Origin: CAWAND01 sp963783335
GTDB lineage: Bacteria; Chloroflexota; Anaerolineae; Anaerolineales; E44-bin32
Length of the DNA: 64,000 nt
Direction: 5' to 3'
Assembly (NCBI GenBank): GCA_963783335.1
Contig: CAWAND010000010.1
Coordinates: 186,001 to 250,000, forward strand
Shown here in pieces: positions 50,549 through 59,966 of this stretch; the stretch's first letter is position 1, and the number at the start of each line of letters is the position of its first letter. The notes below the pieces were generated by a model, which had not been told where the DNA came from, did not search any database, and saw only the letters and a program-made list of their open reading frames with translations. The translations under genes were made by a program, and so were the position numbers.

Positions 50549-51296
50549 TCGACGGCTGCTCTTGCTCCTGCTGTTTGCGGCGCTGGTTGGCTGCTCCGGC
50601 CCGGCCACGGCCACGCCCACACCGAGCCCCCCAGCCGTCCTGGTCACCAGCCCAGCGCTGGAACCGCTGGTCACGGGCTGGCTCAAAGCATATGCCGCCG
50701 CCACCGGCCCGCTGGCATTTGACCTCGACATCCGCGCCCCCTCTGCCGACCTGGGGGCAAGCGAGACCCGCATCCAGGGCACCCCGCCCAAAGGCGCCTC
50801 CTTCGCCACACCCATGGGGCGAGAGGCGGTGGCGGTCATCGTGCACCCGAGCGTCACGAAGCGCAATTTCACACTCGCCGAACTGGCCGACCTCTTCTCA
50901 GGACGGACGGCAGGGTGGGATGCCATGCAAGGGGGCTCGGAGAGCGTGCAGCCGGTCATTCCGCTCCCGGGGGACAGCCTCAGGCTGGCTTTTCAAGCGG
51001 CTGTCATGGGGACGTCACACTTTGCATCGGGCGCCCGACTGGCCCCAACCCCGGCGGGCATGGTTGCCCTGGTGGCGCAAACCCCGGGCGCCATCGGTCT
51101 GGCGCCGCTCAGCCAGCCGGCCGATGGGGTGAAGCTTGCTCGCGTCGACGGCCAGCTTGCCGACCCCGATCGTCTCAGTTCAACGGCCTACCCTCTCACG
51201 TTCGAGGTGATCGCGGCCGGCACCGGCGTCCCCGAAGGGCCCATTTATGATTTCTTGCTCTGGCGGCAAGCGCAGGAACCTACGGCCCAACCCTGA
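50541..51296 (+). CDS. PBP2-like substrate-binding lipoprotein
   Basis: 251 residues, GTG start overlapping the uppP stop. Signal and lipobox LLLLLLFAALVGC, Pro/Thr stalk, then a periplasmic-binding fold of the PstS type: VLVTSPALEPLVTGWLKAYAAATG, AVAVIVHPSVTKRNFTLAELADLFSGRTAGWD, VIPLPGDSLRLAFQAAVM, and TPGAIGLAPLSQPADGVK. PstS-like single-domain proteins bind phosphate or other oxyanions. No permease or ATPase genes follow, so it may act with a distant transporter or as a surface adhesin-like receptor. Confidence 0.8.
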   Translation: MASRRLLLLLLFAALVGCSGPATATPTPSPPAVLVTSPALEPLVTGWLKAYAAATGPLAFDLDIRAPSADLGASETRIQGTPPKGASFATPMGREAVAVIVHPSVTKRNFTLAELADLFSGRTAGWDAMQGGSESVQPVIPLPGDSLRLAFQAAVMGTSHFASGARLAPTPAGMVALVAQTPGAIGLAPLSQPADGVKLARVDGQLADPDRLSSTAYPLTFEVIAAGTGVPEGPIYDFLLWRQAQEPTAQP

Positions 51297-51965
51297 TTAA
51301 ACCGACTGGAGGAAGGGGTTCTCCCGCCGCTCCCGCCCCACGCTGGTTTCTGGCCCGTGACCAGGGAGCAGGCGCACCCCATCGGCCAGGCTCAGAACTT
51401 CCCGCGTGATGCTCTGCAGCAGCACATCACCGTCCCCACCTGGCAAATCGAACCGCCCCACGCTTCCCTGGAAGATGAGATCGCCGCACAGCATCAAGCC
51501 TTGATCGCGGCAAAGCAGCACCACGTGTCCTGGCGTGTGCCCGGGCGTATGCTTGACTTCGAAGTTGTGCGGGCCGAGATGCAGGTGCATGCCGTGCAGC
51601 AGAGGAATCTCCGGCTCCGGCCCGGGGTCGAACTCGGTCACGCCAAAGAAGCCCGCGCCGCCGTTCATTCGCCACAGCGGCTGATCCTCGGGATGCAGCG
51701 CCACGGGAACACGGTTGGGATTGGCGGCATCGATCCCGGCCGCCCCTCCAAAGTGGTCGAAGTGGGCGTGAGTCAGCCAGATGTTGGTGATCCGCCAGCC
51801 GCGCTCCTGCGCCGCCTCGACGATCTGCTCTCCGTCCCAAGCCGGGTCCACCACGACGGCTGTGCCTCCGGCCTCGCCCATCAGATAGGCGTTGGTCTGC
51901 GCCGGACCCTGAGTGAAGCGCACGATCTCAAGCGAGGAAGTCAATCCTGCCTCCTGGTTTGCCAT
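51297..51965 (-). CDS. Metallo-beta-lactamase-fold hydrolase (glyoxalase II-like)
   Basis: 222 residues, MANQEAGLTSSLEIVRFTQGPAQTNAYLMG. Metal motif THAHFDHFGG, then VKHTPGHTPGHVVLLC, LCGDLIFQGSVGRFDLPGGD (the shared Asp) and LLPGHGPETSVGRERRENPFL. This is the YcbL/GloB-like MBL group that hydrolyses thioesters. It converges with the lipoprotein and is divergent from tnaA. Substrate not fixed by sequence. Confidence 0.92.
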   Translation of the reverse strand: MANQEAGLTSSLEIVRFTQGPAQTNAYLMGEAGGTAVVVDPAWDGEQIVEAAQERGWRITNIWLTHAHFDHFGGAAGIDAANPNRVPVALHPEDQPLWRMNGGAGFFGVTEFDPGPEPEIPLLHGMHLHLGPHNFEVKHTPGHTPGHVVLLCRDQGLMLCGDLIFQGSVGRFDLPGGDGDVLLQSITREVLSLADGVRLLPGHGPETSVGRERRENPFLQSV

Positions 51966-52056
51966 GGTCTGGCCCCATCTTATCGTCTTTTTTGGCCGGT
52001 ATCCCAGTCACGGTGCTCGTGCTAAACTGGGCCATCTCGGGTCAAGGAGCCCTGTT

Positions 52057-53433
52057 ATGACAAACTACCCCCCCGAGCCGTTTCGCATCAAGGCTGTCGA
52101 GCCGATACGGCGCATCAGCCGCTCCGAACGTGAAGCGGCAATCAAGCAAGCTCACTACAACGTTTTCAGTCTCTCGTCCGAGGACGTCTACATCGACTTG
52201 ATGACCAATTCGGGCACCGGGGCGATGAGCGACCAGCAGTGGGCGGCGTTGATGGCGGGTGACGAGGCTTACGCCGGCTCGCGTTCATTTCTGCGCCTGA
52301 AGGCGGTCATCGAGCAGATCTTCGGCTTCGCCCACTTCGTCCCCACCCACCAGGGCCGGGCGGCCGAGAACATTCTCTGCGCCGTTCGCGTGCAGCCGGG
52401 GCATGTCATCCCCAACAATGCGCATTTCGATACCACCCAGGGCAACATCCTAGCGCGCGGCGGCCGTCCCGTCGATCTACCGGCCGCTGAGGCCGCCAAC
52501 CCGGCGTCCGATTTCCCATTCAAGGGCGACATGGACACCCAGGCCTTGGAAGCGCTGATCAGCGAAGTAGGTGCCCAGGCAATTCCCTTCGGGATGATGA
52601 CCATCACCAACAATGCCGGCGGCGGACAGCCCGTGTCGATGGCCAACCTGCAGGCAGTTAGTGAAATCCTTCACAATCACAACATTCCGCTGTTCATCGA
52701 CGCCTGCCGTTTTGCCGAGAACGCCTATTTCATTCAGCAGCGCGAGGCGGGCTGGAGCGACAAGGGCCTGCCCGAGATCGCCCGTGCCATGTTTGCGCTG
52801 GCCGACGGGGCGACGATGAGCGCCAAGAAGGACGGCCTGGTCAACATCGGCGGGTTCCTGGCGATGAATGACGATGAGCTGTTTCAGGATGTCGGGAATG
52901 AACTTATCCTGCGCGAGGGCTTCTTGACCTACGGCGGCCTGGCCGGACGGGATCTGGACGCCATGGCCGTCGGCCTGCAGGAAGCGCTGCAGTCGGACTA
53001 TCAAGAATACCGCACCGGCCAGGTGGCCTATCTGGCCGACCGGGTTCGGCAGGCGGGGATCCCCATGATTGAACCCCCCGGCGGCCACGCCATCTATATC
53101 GATGCCGGGCAATTCCTGCCCCAAATTCCGCGCGATGAGTTTCCCGGGTTGAGTGTCGTAGCCGAGCTCTTTGTCCAGGGCGGCATCCGGACCTGCGAGC
53201 TGGGTTCCATCGCGTTCGCACACCCCGATCTGGAAACCGGCCAGATGATCTACCCACCCTTCGAATTGGTGCGGCTGGCCCTGCCCAGGCGCGTCTACAC
53301 CCAGGCACATCTGGACTATGTCGGAGATACACTTGCCGGTATCGCCCGCTACGCCGACAGTCTGCGCGGTTTTCGCATCACCTATCAACCCAAGCTGATG
53401 CGCCACTTCACCGCTCACTTCGAACCGGTTTGA
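52057..53433 (+). CDS. tnaA: Tryptophanase
   Basis: 458 residues behind AAGGAG. Beta-eliminating lyase of fold type I: YNVFSLSSEDVYIDLMTNSGTGAMSDQQW, HQGRAAENIL, PFGMMTITNNAGGGQP, FIDACRFAENAYFI, and the PLP-lysine in SAKKDGLVNIGGF. At the key specificity position of the Arg381 region in tyrosine phenol-lyase (S-M-E-R-G) this protein has T-C-E-L-G, like tryptophanase (V-E-I-G), and the C-terminus ITYQPKLMRHFTAHFEPV is also like tryptophanase. It gives indole, pyruvate and ammonia from tryptophan. Confidence 0.92.
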   Translation: MTNYPPEPFRIKAVEPIRRISRSEREAAIKQAHYNVFSLSSEDVYIDLMTNSGTGAMSDQQWAALMAGDEAYAGSRSFLRLKAVIEQIFGFAHFVPTHQGRAAENILCAVRVQPGHVIPNNAHFDTTQGNILARGGRPVDLPAAEAANPASDFPFKGDMDTQALEALISEVGAQAIPFGMMTITNNAGGGQPVSMANLQAVSEILHNHNIPLFIDACRFAENAYFIQQREAGWSDKGLPEIARAMFALADGATMSAKKDGLVNIGGFLAMNDDELFQDVGNELILREGFLTYGGLAGRDLDAMAVGLQEALQSDYQEYRTGQVAYLADRVRQAGIPMIEPPGGHAIYIDAGQFLPQIPRDEFPGLSVVAELFVQGGIRTCELGSIAFAHPDLETGQMIYPPFELVRLALPRRVYTQAHLDYVGDTLAGIARYADSLRGFRITYQPKLMRHFTAHFEPV

Positions 53434-53582
53434 ACCCGCGCCGGCTGGCGGCTCCCTGCCCCGTGATTTCGCCAGGATTCTGGCCGGCGACCAGCAGGAT
53501 TTGACTCTTCTAGGTCGGCCCGTCGGCGCTGCCCCCCGCTGTGGTATCCTGTTCCTTCGTCACGCCACGGCGCGCCCAACCT

Positions 53583-55361
53583 ATGACATCTAACGCACTC
53601 GCCTCCGCAGAATTCGTTCTCCCCGACGCACGAACCTTCAGTCACCGGTCACCCGCCCGGTGGCTTGTTTCACATCTGCGCTTCCACTGGTGGCTCATGC
53701 TGGTGATGCTCGCAGGCGCGTTTGGAAACGCCCTCTTGGCAGCTGCTGTGCCGATCCTTGTCGGCCAAGCCTTCAACCTGATCCTCAATGATGCGTCGAA
53801 GATCCAGCAGCTGCTGCGCCTGGCAATCCTGCTCGGCGCTTCTCAGGTTGCCCGCGGCGTGCTCCAGCTGGGTCGCAACTTCAGCGCCGAGGTCGTCGCC
53901 CAGCGAATGGAACGCGATATCCGCGACGAACTCTACGTCAGCCTGCTCGGCAAGAGCATGACCTTTCACAATCTTCTGCCCGTCGGCGACACCATGGCTC
54001 GGGCCACCAACGACGTGCGCGAAGTCAACCTGATGTTCAGCCCAGGCATCAACCTGGTGGTCGGCTCGGGGAACTTCTTGATCATGCCCATCCTAGTCGC
54101 GCCCAGCATCCATCCGGCGCTGATGCTGACCCCGGCCCTGTTCATGATCGCCTACGTCCTCGCCCTTTGGCAGTACCTGCACGAGCTGGCACCGATCTCG
54201 GATTCGGTCCGACAGACGTTCGGAGATCTCAACGCCCGTCTGGCCGAATCGCTGGACGGAATCGAGATCGTCAAGGGCCACGCCCAAGAGCCGCAGGAGA
54301 TGGCCCGCTTCTCCGCCAACGCCCGCGCCTACCGAGACGCCTTCGTTCGCCAGGGGGACGTCGAAGCCCGCTTTATCCCGCTGCTCTTGTTGGGGCTGGC
54401 CACCGGCGGGGCCCTGCTGCATGCGCTGATCCTGTACAACCAGGGAGCCATCAACGTCGGGCAGGTCATCTCTTACATCGGCCTGATTGAGCTGTACGGA
54501 TTCCCGACCTTTGTCTCTCTGCGTGCCTACTCACAAGTCTCCCTCGGCCTGGCCGGTTCCCGCCGAATCTTGGACCTGATCACGCGCCGCACCGAACTCG
54601 ATCGGAATCCCTCCGGCCACCGAGGCGAGATGCGCGGCGAAATCGAATTCCGGCACGTGACCTATGCCTACGCTGACGACGACCCAAGCCTCAAGGACGT
54701 CTCATTTCACGTCAAGCCAGGACAGACGGTGGCCATCGTCGGTCAAACCGGCAGCGGCAAGACGACTCTGGCCAAGTTGATCAACCGGACCTACGATGTC
54801 ACCGACGGCGCCGTGCTTGTCGACGGAATCGACGTTCGAGATTGGGATCTGGAGTCGCTGCGCCAAGGGATTTCGATGATCGAGCAGGACGTCTTCTTGT
54901 TCACTCGCACCATAGCCGGCAACATCGCCTTCGGCGCGCCCGGCGCCTCGTCGGCGGCAGTCGAAGCCGCCGCCCAGGCCGCCCAGGCCGATGACTTCAT
55001 CCGCAGCTTCCAACACGGCTATGAAACAGAGGTCGGCGAGCGCGGCGTCACCCTTTCTGGCGGCCAGCGCCAGCGCATTGCGCTGGCCCGCGCCTTCCTG
55101 ACCGAACCCCGCGTGCTCATCCTGGATGACGCCACGAGCTCCATCGACAGCGCCACCGAGGATGAAATTCAGCGCGCCATCTTCCGCGCTGCCGAGGGCC
55201 GTACGACGCTGCTGATTACCCACCGTCTTTCCCAGATCCGCTGGGCGGACCTGATTTTGGTGATGCGAAAGGGCCGGCTGGCCGCGGCCGGCACCCACGC
55301 CGAGCTGATGCAGAGCTCGGAACCGTACCGGCGCATTTTCACCCGGGAAGGGAACACCTAG
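53583..55361 (+). CDS. Heterodimeric ABC exporter subunit 1
   Basis: 592 residues from ATG 53583. Six-helix exporter domain, with LPVGDTMARATNDVREVNLMFSPG in the coupling area, then an ATPase: Walker A VGQTGSGKTTLAK, Q-loop SMIEQDVFLF, signature VTLSGGQRQRIALARAF, Walker B VLILDDATSSID (Asp follows, not Glu), H-loop LLITHRLSQ. The Asp in place of the catalytic Glu marks the degenerate site of asymmetric heterodimers. It is separated from the partner by two bases. Substrate unknown; drugs or lipids are usual. Confidence 0.92.
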   Translation: MTSNALASAEFVLPDARTFSHRSPARWLVSHLRFHWWLMLVMLAGAFGNALLAAAVPILVGQAFNLILNDASKIQQLLRLAILLGASQVARGVLQLGRNFSAEVVAQRMERDIRDELYVSLLGKSMTFHNLLPVGDTMARATNDVREVNLMFSPGINLVVGSGNFLIMPILVAPSIHPALMLTPALFMIAYVLALWQYLHELAPISDSVRQTFGDLNARLAESLDGIEIVKGHAQEPQEMARFSANARAYRDAFVRQGDVEARFIPLLLLGLATGGALLHALILYNQGAINVGQVISYIGLIELYGFPTFVSLRAYSQVSLGLAGSRRILDLITRRTELDRNPSGHRGEMRGEIEFRHVTYAYADDDPSLKDVSFHVKPGQTVAIVGQTGSGKTTLAKLINRTYDVTDGAVLVDGIDVRDWDLESLRQGISMIEQDVFLFTRTIAGNIAFGAPGASSAAVEAAAQAAQADDFIRSFQHGYETEVGERGVTLSGGQRQRIALARAFLTEPRVLILDDATSSIDSATEDEIQRAIFRAAEGRTTLLITHRLSQIRWADLILVMRKGRLAAAGTHAELMQSSEPYRRIFTREGNT

Positions 55362-55363
55362 CT

Positions 55364-57181
55364 TTGGGCTTTTTCTCTGGCCTCGACGCTGAGGCCTACG
55401 ACCGCAGCTACTCCGACCGTCAGCTCGTTGAGCGCATGGCGGACTATTTCCGCCCGCACGGGCGGCGAATAGCGGGCATCGTGGCCGGCCTGCTCCTCGT
55501 CGCCGCGGCGGGGGCGGCCACCCCGATCGTCGTGGCCAACGGCGTTGACATGATGGCCAGCCGGGGTTCGCCAGCCGTCATCACGATTCTGGGAACCATC
55601 GTCCTCTTGCTGGGCGTGCTGGTGTGGGCGGGCAATTGGTTCGGTCGCCGTCTGACCACGCGGACCGTGAACGATGTGATGCTGAGGCTGCGCGAGGACG
55701 CGTTCAACGCGGCTGCCGAGCACGATCTGTCCTTCTACGACGAGTTCACTTCCGGGCGAGTCGTGAGCCGCATTACGGCCGATACGCAAGACTTTTCCCA
55801 GGTGGTGGTGTTGGTCACCGATCTGTCCAGCCAGATTGTGGAGTCGGCCATCCTGCTTGTGGTGCTGGCGCGCATCGAACTGCGCCTGATCCCCTGGCTG
55901 CTGGCGGTCATGCCGCTGGTCTTCCTCTTCTCCTACGGCTTCCGGCACCTGGCTCGAATCGTCACCCGCCAGGGCATGCGCGCCATGGCCAATGTCAACG
56001 CCGCCATCAAGGAAGCCGTGACCGGGATTGGCGTGGCCAAGAATTTTCGTCAAGAAGCCACCATCTATGGCGAGTTCGACCAGGTCAACTGGGTGTCTTA
56101 CCGGACCAACGTGCGCCGCGGCTTCGTGCTGTCCCTGGTCTTCCCGACCCTCAACGCGCTGGCGGGCATCGCCACCGCCATCCTGGTCTACGTGGGCGGC
56201 CTGAATGTCGCCCAGGCGATCATCACGTTTGGCGCCTGGTACCTGTTCATCAACAGCCTGGACCGCTTCTGGTCACCGATGCTCAGTCTGTCCGCTTTTT
56301 GGAGCCAGGTTCAGCAGGGTCTTTCAGCCGCCGAGCGCGTTTTCGCCCTGATCGACGCTGAGTCGGCGGTCATCCAGAATGACCACTTGAGCGTGCCGAC
56401 TCTGCATGGCGAAATCGTCTTCGATCACCTGGACTTCAACTACCTGCCCGACGAACCCGTCCTGGATGATTTCAACCTTCACGTTCGAGCGGGAGAGAAC
56501 CTGGCGCTCGTAGGGCATACCGGCGCCGGCAAATCGTCGATTGCCAAACTCATCGCCCGCTTCTACGAGTTTCAAGGTGGGCAGCTGTTGGTGGACGGCA
56601 TGGACATCCGGAGTCTCGACTTGCGCGCCTATCGCCGCCAACTGGGCATCGTTTCGCAGGTTCCTTTCCTTTTTTCTGGGACGGTGTTGGACAACATCCG
56701 CTATGCACGCCCCGAGACAACGCAGGTCGAGATCGAAGACCTGGCCGCCAAGATCGGGGGAGGCGATTGGGTGGAGACCCTCCCCGAAGGATTGGAAACG
56801 GAAGTCGGCGAGCGCGGTGGCCGACTCTCGATGGGGCAGCGCCAACTCGTATCGCTGATGCGCGTCCTGGTGCAGAAGCCGGCCATCTTCATCCTGGATG
56901 AGGCCACGGCCAACATCGACCCCTTCACGGAAACCCAGATTCAGGAGGCGCTTCAGCTGGTGCTGTCGGAAGCGACCTCGATCTTGATCGCCCACCGCCT
57001 GTCGACCGTCAAGGCCTCCGATCGGATCATCGTGCTCCGCTTGGGCCACATCATCGAAGAGGGCGACCACGACGGCCTGCTGGCGCAGGGGGGACATTAC
57101 GCCGAGCTGTACAATACCTACTTCAGGCACCAATCCCTCGAGTACGTGGAGCGCGCCCGCCAGGCGGCCCTGGGGGACTAA
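55364..57181 (+). CDS. Heterodimeric ABC exporter subunit 2
   Basis: 605 residues with a TTG start 2 bp after the first subunit. Exporter domain with EFTSGRVVSRITADTQDFSQ, then ATPase: Walker A VGHTGAGKSSIAK, Q-loop GIVSQVPFLFSG, signature LSMGQRQLVSLMRVL (Met for Gly is unusual), Walker B IFILDEATANIDPF with catalytic Glu, H-loop LIAHRLSTV. The intact Glu complements the degenerate site of subunit 1, so the pair makes one competent exporter. Tail ERARQAALGD. Confidence 0.93.
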   Translation: MGFFSGLDAEAYDRSYSDRQLVERMADYFRPHGRRIAGIVAGLLLVAAAGAATPIVVANGVDMMASRGSPAVITILGTIVLLLGVLVWAGNWFGRRLTTRTVNDVMLRLREDAFNAAAEHDLSFYDEFTSGRVVSRITADTQDFSQVVVLVTDLSSQIVESAILLVVLARIELRLIPWLLAVMPLVFLFSYGFRHLARIVTRQGMRAMANVNAAIKEAVTGIGVAKNFRQEATIYGEFDQVNWVSYRTNVRRGFVLSLVFPTLNALAGIATAILVYVGGLNVAQAIITFGAWYLFINSLDRFWSPMLSLSAFWSQVQQGLSAAERVFALIDAESAVIQNDHLSVPTLHGEIVFDHLDFNYLPDEPVLDDFNLHVRAGENLALVGHTGAGKSSIAKLIARFYEFQGGQLLVDGMDIRSLDLRAYRRQLGIVSQVPFLFSGTVLDNIRYARPETTQVEIEDLAAKIGGGDWVETLPEGLETEVGERGGRLSMGQRQLVSLMRVLVQKPAIFILDEATANIDPFTETQIQEALQLVLSEATSILIAHRLSTVKASDRIIVLRLGHIIEEGDHDGLLAQGGHYAELYNTYFRHQSLEYVERARQAALGD

Positions 57182-57314
57182 ACCCGCCGTTTCCCCTCAC
57201 CTACCCGGCTCTTGCCATGACATCTCACTTTCCCAGCCAACTCGGCTGTAACCTTTCGGCTTTTCTTGCGTCTAAAGGAATGCAATCAACCATAAACTGA
57301 TAGGAGAGTTCAAA

Positions 57315-57551
57315 ATGGGATTCGGAAAGTTCATGTCCAGTACGGCAGGTCGTTTGCTGCGTATCGTGGTCGGTGCGGCGCTGGTGGTGGCCGGCTGGCT
57401 GTGGATCGGCGGAATCTGGGGCATCGTCGTGGCCGTGGTCGGCCTGGTGCCTCTCTTGGCGGGGCTGTTTGACGTGTGCTTGATCAGCGCCATCTTCATG
57501 GGCACCCCGCTCAAAGGCGCGGACCTGCGCGCCCAGTTGAATAAGGAGTAA
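57315..57551 (+). CDS. DUF2892 (YgaP-type) membrane protein
   Basis: 78 residues, MGFGKFMSSTAGRLLRIVVGAALVVAGW and two helices, then LLAGLFDVCLISAIFMGTPLKG, the Asn/Asp-Cys region typical of DUF2892. These small proteins carry a thiol at the membrane and are often fused to rhodanese domains elsewhere. Here it stands alone, with ribosome site AGGAGA and its own terminator. Confidence 0.82.
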   Translation: MGFGKFMSSTAGRLLRIVVGAALVVAGWLWIGGIWGIVVAVVGLVPLLAGLFDVCLISAIFMGTPLKGADLRAQLNKE

Positions 57552-57588
57552 GCCCACCCAAGGGGTGATGTCCATCCTCCAATCAAAG

Positions 57589-57615
57589 CACGGGCACGGC
57601 GACGCCGTGCCCGTG
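57589..57615 (+). terminator. Hairpin after the DUF2892 gene
   Basis: CACGGGCACGGC-GAC-GCCGTGCCCGTG, a perfect 12-bp stem with a 3-nt loop, 38 nt past the stop. No long T-run follows. Confidence 0.6.
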
Positions 57616-57683
57616 TGATTCCAGGCGGAGCGGCGCATCCCCAGGAAAGCCATCGCTCTGCAGGCTCCCCCTCACGCCCTTCT

Positions 57684-57711
57684 TTGACCGCCCGCCGGCC
57701 GGTGCTATGAT
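57684..57711 (+). promoter_or_regulatory. Promoter of the ADP-forming acyl-CoA synthetase
   Basis: TTGACC (57684-57689), 16-bp spacer, TATGAT (57706-57711). Leader of about 85 nt to the ATG at 57805. The leader can form a GACGCC/GGCGTC stem. Confidence 0.65.
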
Positions 57712-57804
57712 GGATGCGCCAAAGGTGTCAGCTCGTCGACGCCCCCATCATCAAAACGCAGGCCGGCGTCGGGAAAGATTCCCCGGGGCCGGCAGGAGCG
57801 CCGC

Positions 57805-59907
57805 ATGCTTGAGTCCTTGTTTGCACCGCGCGGCGTGGCGGTCATCGGAGCCTCGCAGACCCCATCCAAGCTGGGTTATGGTGTCGCACGCAACCTGGTG
57901 ATGTCCGGCTACAAAGGCGCACTCCACTTCGTCAACCCGTCGGGCGGTGAGCTCTTCGGCCGGCCGATGGTGCGCTCCGTGGCTGAGATCCCCGACCCCG
58001 TCGATCTAGCAATGATCATCATCCCGGCGCGGGCCGTGCCGGGGGCACTCGAGGATTGTGGAAAGCGCGGCATTCCCTCGGTCATCATCGGCTCAGGAGG
58101 ATTCCGTGAAACCGGCGAAGAGGGCGCCGAACTGGAAAGAGTCTGCCTGGATATCGCCGCACGGTATGGGATCCGCATCATCGGCCCCAACTGCATTGGC
58201 TACCTCGATACTCATCTGCCCATCGATACCTCTTTTCTACCCCTGCCCGGCCCTATCCCAGGCGACATCGCCTTCATTTCGCATTCCGGTGCCATCTGCG
58301 AAGCTGTCATCGACTGGGCCCGCGGTCAGGGATTTGGCCTGTCGCGCCTGCTGAGTTTGGGCAACCAGATGGACCTTACCGAGTCCGACGTCCTTGCGCC
58401 CACGGCCGCCGATCCAGAGACCCGCGTCGTGGCCCTCTACCTCGAGGGAGTTGGTGATGGCCCGACCTTTGTCAGCCAGGCGACGGCGGTATCCAAGAAG
58501 ATACCGATCGTGGCCATCAAAGTCGGACGATCGGCGCGTGGCCGCGCGGCAGTAGCCTCGCACACAGGGGCGCTGGCCGGCGAAGAGGCGGCCTTCGAGG
58601 CCGCGATGCGCAAATCCGGCGTTCTGCGCGCCACGACCAGTGAGGCGCTTTTCGATTGGGCAAGGGCCCTGGCTTGGTGCCCACTACCTCCTGGCCGCAA
58701 GGTGGCCGTACTCACCAACGCCGGCGGGCCGGGGGCCATCGCTGCCGATGCCCTTGACGCTCAAGGGCTCGAGCTCTCCGATCTCGGCCAGGCCACGCAA
58801 ACGGCACTGGCCGAGCTGCTGCCGGCGGCGGCCAGCCTGCGCAATCCGGTCGACATGCTTGCCTCGGCCGGCCCGCACGAATATGCGCACGGGCTGCGCT
58901 TGCTTCTTGAGGACAGCCAGGTCGATGCCGTGATGGTGATCCTGCCACCGCCTCCGGTCAGCACGGCCGCCGACATCGCCGCCGCGCTCATCCCCGAGAT
59001 CCAAACCGCCGACAAGCCGGTCGTGGTGGCTCTGATGGGTGAAGATCTCATCCTTCAGGCCGCCCGCCTCTTCCGCCAGGCACGCGTCCCTGACTACCGC
59101 TTCCCGGAACGCGCCGCTTCCGCCCTCAGGGTCCTCGTTGAACGCGCCGAGCGCCTTGCCCAGCCAGACGAGCCCCCGCTCAAGCCGGCGGTTGCGCACA
59201 CCGAGGCGGCACGCCGAACGCTTGAAACCTGCCCCGTGAAAGACGGCTTCTTGCCGCCGAATATCTGCCTCGAGCTTGCCCAAGCCTACGGCTTGTCGGT
59301 CCCCAAGTCACGCCTGGTCCATTCCGCTGACGAAGCGGCTGAGACGTCGGAGGAGATCGGCTTTCCCGTGGCGCTGAAAATCGTCGCCAGCCAGCTGACC
59401 CACAAGTCGGATGTCGGCGGTGTGGCGCTCGATCTGATCGATCCGGCCCAGGTCCGTGCCGCATACGAACGGGTGACAGAGCAGCCCAAGCAATCGGCAC
59501 CGGATGCAGAAATCACCGGCGTACTGGTCCAAGAAATGCTGCCCCCCGGCCAAGAGGTGATCCTGGGCATGGTGCGCGACCCGCAGTTTGGGCCGCTCCT
59601 GATGTTCGGTTCCGGCGGAGTCGAAGTGGAGGGCCTGCGCGACACAGCTTTCGCGCTGCCGCCGCTTACCCCTCATGAGCTCGACCAGATGCTGGGCAGC
59701 ACTTGGGCGGGGCGCCGCTTGGAGGGTTACCGGCATCTGCCCGCCGGAGATCGACAGGCGGTTGCCGACGGTTTGACGGCTCTGGGTCAGATGGCCATCG
59801 ATCTGCCGACCTTGATGGAGGTCGAGATCAACCCGCTGCTTGTGTTCGCTCGCGGGAAAGGCGCATCGGCGCTGGACATCCGGATCCGGGTCGGGCCGAG
59901 CTTGTGA
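57805..59907 (+). CDS. ADP-forming acyl-CoA (acetate-CoA) ligase, alpha-beta fused
   Basis: 700 residues behind AGGAG. Converts an acyl-CoA plus ADP and Pi to acid, CoA and ATP, the energy-saving route in fermenters. N-half: CoA-binding fold RGVAVIGASQTPSKLGYGVARNLV, VNPSGGELFGRPMVRSV, then IIGPNCIGYLDT and the phospho-His motif FISHSGAICEAVIDWA. C-half: ATP-grasp with GFPVALKIVASQLTHKSDVGGV, LVQEMLPPGQEVILGMVRDPQFGPLLMFGSGGV and VEINPLLV. Acyl specificity open. The last codons carry the palindrome at 59902. Confidence 0.94.
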   Translation: MLESLFAPRGVAVIGASQTPSKLGYGVARNLVMSGYKGALHFVNPSGGELFGRPMVRSVAEIPDPVDLAMIIIPARAVPGALEDCGKRGIPSVIIGSGGFRETGEEGAELERVCLDIAARYGIRIIGPNCIGYLDTHLPIDTSFLPLPGPIPGDIAFISHSGAICEAVIDWARGQGFGLSRLLSLGNQMDLTESDVLAPTAADPETRVVALYLEGVGDGPTFVSQATAVSKKIPIVAIKVGRSARGRAAVASHTGALAGEEAAFEAAMRKSGVLRATTSEALFDWARALAWCPLPPGRKVAVLTNAGGPGAIAADALDAQGLELSDLGQATQTALAELLPAAASLRNPVDMLASAGPHEYAHGLRLLLEDSQVDAVMVILPPPPVSTAADIAAALIPEIQTADKPVVVALMGEDLILQAARLFRQARVPDYRFPERAASALRVLVERAERLAQPDEPPLKPAVAHTEAARRTLETCPVKDGFLPPNICLELAQAYGLSVPKSRLVHSADEAAETSEEIGFPVALKIVASQLTHKSDVGGVALDLIDPAQVRAAYERVTEQPKQSAPDAEITGVLVQEMLPPGQEVILGMVRDPQFGPLLMFGSGGVEVEGLRDTAFALPPLTPHELDQMLGSTWAGRRLEGYRHLPAGDRQAVADGLTALGQMAIDLPTLMEVEINPLLVFARGKGASALDIRIRVGPSL

Positions 59908-59919
59908 GAGCATTCACAA
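59902..59919. promoter_or_regulatory. TGTGA-N6-TCACA palindrome, site 8
   Basis: TTGTGA-GAGCAT-TCACAA, spanning the stop codon of the acyl-CoA ligase. Its centre is about 91 bp upstream of the predicted start of the zinc-ribbon gene transcript. It has one mismatch to the Rex consensus. Confidence 0.5.
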
Positions 59920-59966
59920 TCTGACTGGCCAGGCAGCGCGCAAGGGCATATGGGAATCAGGTCAAA

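Noticed and set aside
52659..52676. Palindrome inside tnaA as a control site
   Set aside because: TAGTGA-AATCCT-TCACAA has one mismatch and lies inside a conserved coding stretch (LQAVSEILHNH), so it is probably codon-driven; not counted as an operator.
52057..53433. Tyrosine phenol-lyase
   Set aside because: The Arg of the S-M-E-R-G motif is replaced by Leu and the C-terminus matches tryptophanase.
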